Assembly: GCF_947507565.1 (NCBI RefSeq)
Contig: NC_089183.1
Coordinates: 558,001 to 622,000, forward strand
Length of the DNA stretch: 64,000 bases
Origin: Oscarella lobularis
Lineage: Eukaryota > Porifera > Homoscleromorpha > Homosclerophorida > Oscarellidae
Reading direction: 5' to 3'
The position numbers and the translations under genes were made by a program. Of this stretch, positions 58,192 through 64,000 are shown piece by piece. The notes below the pieces were generated by a model. The model saw only the letters and a list, made by a program, of their open reading frames with translations, made no database searches and was not told the DNA's origin. Each line of letters begins with the position of its first letter. Position 1 is the first letter of the stretch.

Positions 58192-61100
58192 ATGGAGCGA
58201 CGCACTCGCGCAGACCTCGCAACCGATCTTCCCGACGGCTGGACGATCAATGTAACCCAGGACGGCCGCGTTTTCTTCATAAAGTAAAGCGGAAGCCGGG
58301 AACGAAGCCATCGCGCAAGGAAACCCTTAGAAGTGCTCAACCCCAAAGCCCCCAAGCGACCCCTTTACACACGCACGCACCCGCGCGCGCGTCATAACGC
58401 CTTGCACCCCCTTTTCGCCTACATGTCCCGACGCTGCTCCCTTTGTCCTATTTTTCCCGTGAGCCCATCACCTATTCCATTCAGCGACGACGAGCAAACG
58501 ACGACGTGGCTCGATCCGCGCACGGGCGTTCCCGTCAACGCATCGACGGCAAAAATCGAAGGTGCGTCATCACGAGAGAAAAAAGGAACTCGGGGGGAAA
58601 ATTCAATTTTTTCAATGCAGGTTTGCCTCGCGGTTGGGAAGAAGCGCTCACAGCCGAAGGAGTATCGTATTTTATCGAGTACGCGCTTTTGAAAACGCTT
58701 CGTCGACGTCGTGAGAAAAATTTGAATTCTTTTCTCTAGTCACAAGACGAGAAGAACAACGTTCAATTGCCCGTTGACGGGAAAGCCAAAGCTACCGGAG
58801 GCACTAGGAGCCGAGTAAGAGAACGAAGAACGCGGGAGGGCTAGAATTAGAATAATTACTCTCCCCCTACCTGGAAGAGTCTGATTTTAGTCCCCACATG
58901 ACGTCACGACTAATAGTTCCCAGTATAGAGAGCCTGGTATCTTTCATGTGACCTTTTTGTTTAAAAAACGTTGCGGTTAGGATATTTAGCAGCGGGATAT
59001 GTTGACGTATTGTCCGTTGAACTTAGGCCTAGATAATTCTGGTATCTGTTTACATTCCATGGGACTTAGCTCATGGATAGACGTACAGTGAGGCAGCTGT
59101 GGGCGAAGTCTCAATTGGCTTGTATACACTGAAACCTGCCACGGTCATATATCCCATCCCTGGTTTTCCTTATCCTGTGTGTAAAGAGAATGCCCGTGCT
59201 ATGAGCTAGAAATAGGAATGAGAACAAGAAAACGGGTCTCAGAGCATACGAATGCTAGGGAAGGCTACTTCCTGTAAAAGCAACAGAGGAAACGTTGACA
59301 TACATCTATGAGTGAGATACACGCATGAGGAAGCGATGACTATAAAAACTGTAGTAGTCAAAGAGTTCGTTTTTAGCAGTACCTGGTTATACATAGAGGT
59401 ACCCATCCTGTCTCCCCTAATGAGTTTAGGTGCGCCGAAACCATCGCGTCTCTTTCCCACGGTATTGTCCCACCATGCCCAGAAGCGAAGACCCCAGACG
59501 CGATCCTTATTGAATAGCATCTCGTCATGTCATTCCTTTCCTTCTGATCCCACTTCCACTTCCGTCTAATCCGATTCCCGTCCCCGTCTAAACCGGGCCC
59601 ACATCCCCTCATCTACCTCATTCCACCGCCCTAACCAGATACACGTCGACGACGAAATCGACGCCGTCGCCGCGACGCTACAGTAAAAGACCGTCGATCA
59701 GCGACATCGATCTTCCCCTTCTAAAGAAAACGGTACAAATGAGCGGCCCGTGCCGCTAACACGCTCTCCCAGGCGTCGTTTAACGTTCGCCGCGTTTTGT
59801 TTCGTAGCCCACAAGTCGCCAACTCGGCGTCCTAAAGAGGTAGGATCTCTTCCCAGACGTGCGAAAGCGTACGGGGGAAACGTCTGGGCTTCTTCTCCTT
59901 AGAGACGCGCAAGCGGAAGTGGCGATGCGCGGCTGGCTCTTCAAACAGGTGACAACGAGTCGTTTCTGAGACGTCGAAGGCTCTAAGCGTCGTCTAATAG
60001 GGTTCAACCGCTCCGAAAGCGTGGAAGAAGCGTTGGTTTGTTTTGTCCGACTACTGTTTGTTTTATTATAAAGGTGACTTCCTTGTAGACCGTTATTCGT
60101 CCGTCTCGTTTCCCTCTATTTAGATGAGATTTCTTCTAGGCTCGGCTGAGGATAGCGTTCTCGGCAATGTCATCTTGCCTGGATACAAGATCGAGCCCGT
60201 TGCTAAGGAGGATAAAATTCGACGACGATTTGCGTTCAAGGTGGGGTGTGATATGGGCGGATTAAATTGTCTGCTGTATTGCATGATGGGCATTTTCGTT
60301 TGATCCAAAAGGCGACGCACGCTGGGATGAGGACGTATTTCTTCGCGGCCGAGAGTAAGGAGGTGATGATCAAGTGGATCAATCTGATGACTTTGGCCAG
60401 TCTGATGATGGGAAGGATAGGGTGAGTGACGCTTTCGCGAAGCCTACATTTGTGCATTTTACTGTACCGCAAAAGAAAGGCGTTTGGCGTGGGAATACTA
60501 GAGAGTGCCGTGTAAAGAGCTGCATCTAAGTAGCTGATAGTTGGGGAAACCGTACATGTTATGTATTCATTGCTTGGAAAGAGCGTGGGAAAGCGTGATA
60601 GTGATAGGTCCATTTGCTGTAAAGGAGCTCCCTAAACAGCTAAGAGAAATAGATGATGATCTGGGGTACCTCTAAGCCAGGAGTGTAGGACACGGTATTC
60701 CCAATCAATGACCGCTTAGGCGGAAACCTGTTTCTCTACGTACGTGTATCAGATGCACCAGATGTTGAGGGCAGGTGCATTGACAGAATGACGTACCAAG
60801 GCAGCGCTATTAGACGCCCTACTCAAGAAAACTGCTCTTCTCTCGCAGAAACGAGGACAAGAAAAGCGATTCCGTGCCGTCAGACGACAAAAGCGACACG
60901 GAAGTGTCGCGTCCGCATCGCGAGGAAGACGACAATAAACCGAAATCCAATGGAGTCACCCGGCTGTCTGAAGAACGGCTATCGTCGAGCGATTCGAAAA
61001 TCGATCTTCAGCGTGGCGACGACGGCAACAAGAGCGGCGGCGACGAAGAGTCGGGGATGCGTCGCGTGACGTCGAAAGTGAAGTTGGTTCACTCGGAATC

Positions 61101-63122
61101 GGCTGAAATAATTAGCAGTCCTAAAATGGATCCAGTCAGCGAGACAACTTCTGTAAATAAATAAAATAAATATTTATTTTTTGGGGGGAAGTATCTCTTC
61201 AATTCAATTTTTATTCTCTTGGGCAGGCGGAGGAATTGACTGCTATCGTGCGTCGTCTACAGGCGGAAAATCGAGCTCTGAGAAAAGATCGAAATCACTA
61301 TCAACAGCTGGTGGAGTCGTCCAAGGGTAGTCTCATCAAATTGAGAGACAAGTACGGTGGCAATAAAAACACGACGTTTATCTGACTCGCTTGTGTACTT
61401 CTAGCATGTTCCAAACGTTGACGTCGCTGCAACACGAGCTCTACGAATCGCAGGAGACCTGCGAGGAATTGCGTCAGCGAAACGAAGAGCTGGAGGCAGA
61501 CGTAAGAAAAATACGTTACCGTTCGAAAGTTTGAGGCTTAGACTACTTTTGAACGGTACTGTATTGAAATGTAGGGAGGCTCTTATATCAATATGACTAC
61601 AGGTTCTTCGGTCTAAAACTATGGTCAGCATGTCTGATCAAATGGTTCTTCTTGGTCGCGCTGTCGCGGACGAGAACGAAGCGCTAATAAAGCAACTCTC
61701 AAAGGTACAAATTCTAATTAAAACTGAATTTGAATTTGGCCTTATGACGATGTTTTCTTGGTAAAGGCTTCCGAACTTTTGGCTGGTGCTTCGGAGAAGG
61801 CGAGGGCCGGTCCATCTCAGCGACTTCTCGAATTCTCAGCGAAGCTAGCCGAGGAGAAAACCCTGCAGGATCAGGCGTTGCAGCTGAAAGATTTTCTAAA
61901 GAGCGAAGAGGATATTTTAGAGGTACGAGCGTTCGCGGAAAACTTGACCATGGGAGTCAAAGCGTTTCTGATGAAGGCAAAGTTAACTGATCTTGGCTCC
62001 TTGGAAGATCAGATGGAGGACTCGTCTGATTTAGTCTCAAAACTCCAAGAAGAAAAGGTACTATTGGGGGGAATCGCTGGTATCCTTTGATAATACAGTG
62101 GTGTTGGGTAGGCAATACTGGAAAAAAAGCTGGCAGGCCTGCAAGAGGAAAAGACAAAAGAAGATGAACGATCCGAGAAAGAAGGGCGGGATCCCGGGGA
62201 ATTGGAAAAGCAACTGGCGGTCATCAGCGAACGCTTGACGAACGAAGAGACGGTGAGGGGAATGCCTGAGGGCGGAACGAGTATAGTAAGACCGTATGTT
62301 TAGGAACTAGAGCAGAAAGCTCAGGAGAACACGCGACTCGAGCAGGAGGTGGGCAGGCTGAAGGAACGACTGGAGCGAGCCGAACAGCACATGACTGCAG
62401 TCGGAGAAACGGTAAGCGAAGATTCGAGCAGAAGAGACGTCGCGGACGACTCTCGCTCTTTCAGTCAGAGGATAGGGAGAAGCTCGAAGGCGAGATAGCC
62501 GACGTAAAGAAAGAGATAAACGATCTGCTTGCCCAGAAAGTGGCGCTGAAGAAGGACGTGGATGATCTTCGGGTGTCTGTTCTTTCGAACGAGCTCGAGC
62601 GCAAGCAGTCGACTTCGTCAGGGTCAAGTAGCGGCGGAGCGCCGAGCAGCGAAGACACCGCGTCTTTCAATGCTTCCCATGAAACGAAGAGGTAATAGTT
62701 AGGGCTTTTGTAAGATCCTAGATCCTAGAGTTGGAGTAAAGTTGAACAGGGGGATGACTGTATTATGCCTCTAGGCAAATGTCTGAGATGACGCGCTTGG
62801 AAATGAGCCTTGAACTGGCCGCCGCTAAGAGTCAACTTGAGGCGGTAGAAAAAGAGAAAGAGCAGATGGCAACGCTCAAAGTAAAACTAGAGAGGGAGCA
62901 CACTCTGAGATTGAGATCCAGTTCCGATTCGAGTACGTTTTGATGTCTCTTTCAATTTTTCTCACTATAGAGTGCGCTGTTTGTTTAGATGCTTACAGAG
63001 CGCCCAAATGGGTGAAGGATCTTGAAGTCAAGAAAGCCAAGACCGCAGATATGAGTCCCAAAGTTCGAATTCGAGATCCAGAGAAGCTGTCTTTCAAAGA
63101 AAAGCTTCAGCTGTTTTTATAA
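58192..63122 (+). CDS. WW-WW-PH coiled-coil adaptor (PLEKHA5/6/7-like)
   Basis: Exon 1 (58192-58283) begins MERRTRADLATDLPDGWTIN and exon 2 (58485-58561) continues DDEQTTTWLDPRTGVP: a complete first WW domain. Exons 58621-58678 and from 58740 encode a second (LPRGWEEALTAEGVSYFID, then HKTRRTTFNCP). The PH domain follows: MRGWLFKQ (59.93 kb), KAWKKRWFVLSDYCLFYYK (60.05 kb), SVLGNVILPGYKIEP (60.15 kb) and HAGMRTYFFAAESKE (60.33 kb). An acidic/Ser linker (60.85-61.16 kb) is succeeded by a long coiled coil over many small exons, ending PEKLSFKEKLQLFL. WW-WW-PH plus coiled coil is the layout of PLEKHA5/6/7, which sit at cell junctions and microtubules and bind phosphoinositides and Pro-rich partners. 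Exons between 58.8 and 62.9 kb are approximate. Confidence 0.85.
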
Positions 63123-64000
63123 GTTCATTCACCGTCTATTTTGGTACTGCGTTTCGCAATTTTCACCCTTTTAGCATAGTGGTAAGCTTCGGAGTCGTCG
63201 TAGTTATAGAACAGAAAAACGCTATTTATATATCGAACCAGCAACCCGCGTTAGGTGAAAGCAGCCAGGCCAAAGCCTACCCTAACGTTGATCGCCACGA
63301 AGCTTTCCTTAGCACGTTCTCGCAGTTCTCCGTTCTTACACCGCTTATTGAAAGAGAACCGTCTCCTGCATTTTTCCTCTCGTTTCACCGCTCAATTGAT
63401 CTCCTAAACTGGAAGTAGCATTTGCAAAAATAGATAAAGTATTAGCCTCTTCGTTACCCTAAAATGACCAAGTGGAAAATTTTAGCCGAAGGTGTTGAGC
63501 AATTCAACGAATTGTCTGCATGATAAGGATCGAGAGTCTTTGGCAACCTCACTTTGCTTCTCTCGTCCTCTCCCCCTCTTCTTCTCTTTCTTCTCTTCTC
63601 CTCTCAAGTGGAGCCTAGAAGTTTGGAGTTATGAAAAACCGCGTTGGAAAGTTGAAGCTAGCCAACGCCCTATTTCGAAAGCGTCTGGGAACAAACGTGG
63701 GCGCGCATCGCGTACGTCAACAATTGCCCACCGGTAACGCCAAATTCAACCACAACAAATTTACGGCGACTTTCGCAATTGCCTTCTTAATTAAATTGAT
63801 TAAGCAAACTAGGTCCAAGCAGTGTACATGCTAGGGAGCAAGGGTCTCCAAAAGCGTTTTTTCCTTTTCTCTTTCCTCCTAATTGTACCTACTCTACCCC
63901 GACGTTACAGTTCTTTGAGCAAAAGACGTTCTGGTCAACGACAAACCGGCGCAGGAAAGAAGATTTAGCGCCAACGCCCTAGCTACTCGTGGTGGTCTAG
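63123..64000. other. 3' flank; no supported gene
   Basis: Holds the 3' UTR of the WW-PH gene. Short frames at 63179-63418 and 63631-63834 have no domain or splice support. TAGCATAGTGGTAAG at 63174-63188 resembles a tRNA D-arm but no tRNA can be folded around it. Confidence 0.35.

Noticed and set aside
63174-63260. TAGCATAGTGGTAAG as the D-arm of a tRNA
   Set aside because: No anticodon stem or matching T-arm follows at the right spacing.

Overview
The window looks like nuclear DNA of an early-branching animal with a compact genome. Introns are often only about 50 bases, genes are packed on both strands, and the gene set is animal-specific: a plexin, a receptor tyrosine kinase, a WW-WW-PH coiled-coil protein, an RGS22-type protein and a CARD protein. 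A sponge, perhaps a homoscleromorph such as Oscarella, would fit; this is inference from style and content, not from a sequence search.

Layout. Bases 1-192 hold the edge of an unidentified minus-strand gene, followed by about 5 kb of non-coding DNA with a duplicated AT-rich repeat. From 5.6 to 14.7 kb lie three plus-strand genes for secreted or membrane proteins built from LDL-receptor class A (LDLa) modules: one with 17 LDLa, one with six, and one where five LDLa modules are joined through a membrane segment to a complete tyrosine kinase. A whole plexin gene (15.7-23.7 kb, minus) follows. It is flanked by two copies of a sequence belonging to the LDLa cluster. Then comes a 5'-truncated LINE with a restriction-like endonuclease (25.7-27.7 kb, minus).

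From 28.1 to 42.6 kb runs a tandem head-to-tail array of seven near-identical LDLa receptor genes (4-7 LDLa, one membrane segment, short tail with an LPxY-type motif). The first has a 1.7 kb inverted-repeat transposon in its first intron and one carries a premature stop. Two further LDLa receptors of a second subfamily (43.0-44.9 and 47.0-48.7 kb) are segmental duplicates; the duplicated block also copied the promoter and first 29 coding bases of the RGS22-like gene that starts at 49.2 kb. After that come a minus-strand armadillo-repeat gene ending in a CaaX box, a CARD gene whose last readable exon runs into a tandem repeat, and a plus-strand PLEKHA-like WW-WW-PH coiled-coil gene up to 63.1 kb.

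Reconstructed splicing is the main new result. Every LDLa gene starts with a tiny first exon (13-31 bases, phase 1) supplying the first residues of the signal peptide, and the hydrophobic core lies in exon 2. With these exons, the total coding length of all twelve LDLa genes is a multiple of three, including the 600-codon kinase assembled from nine exons. Tails carrying [LPW]PxY or PPxY motifs suggest control by WW-domain ubiquitin ligases (as in vertebrate LDLRAD3/LDLRAD4). The best candidate for an undescribed system is this expanding, module-shuffling LDLa receptor cluster together with its kinase-bearing relative.
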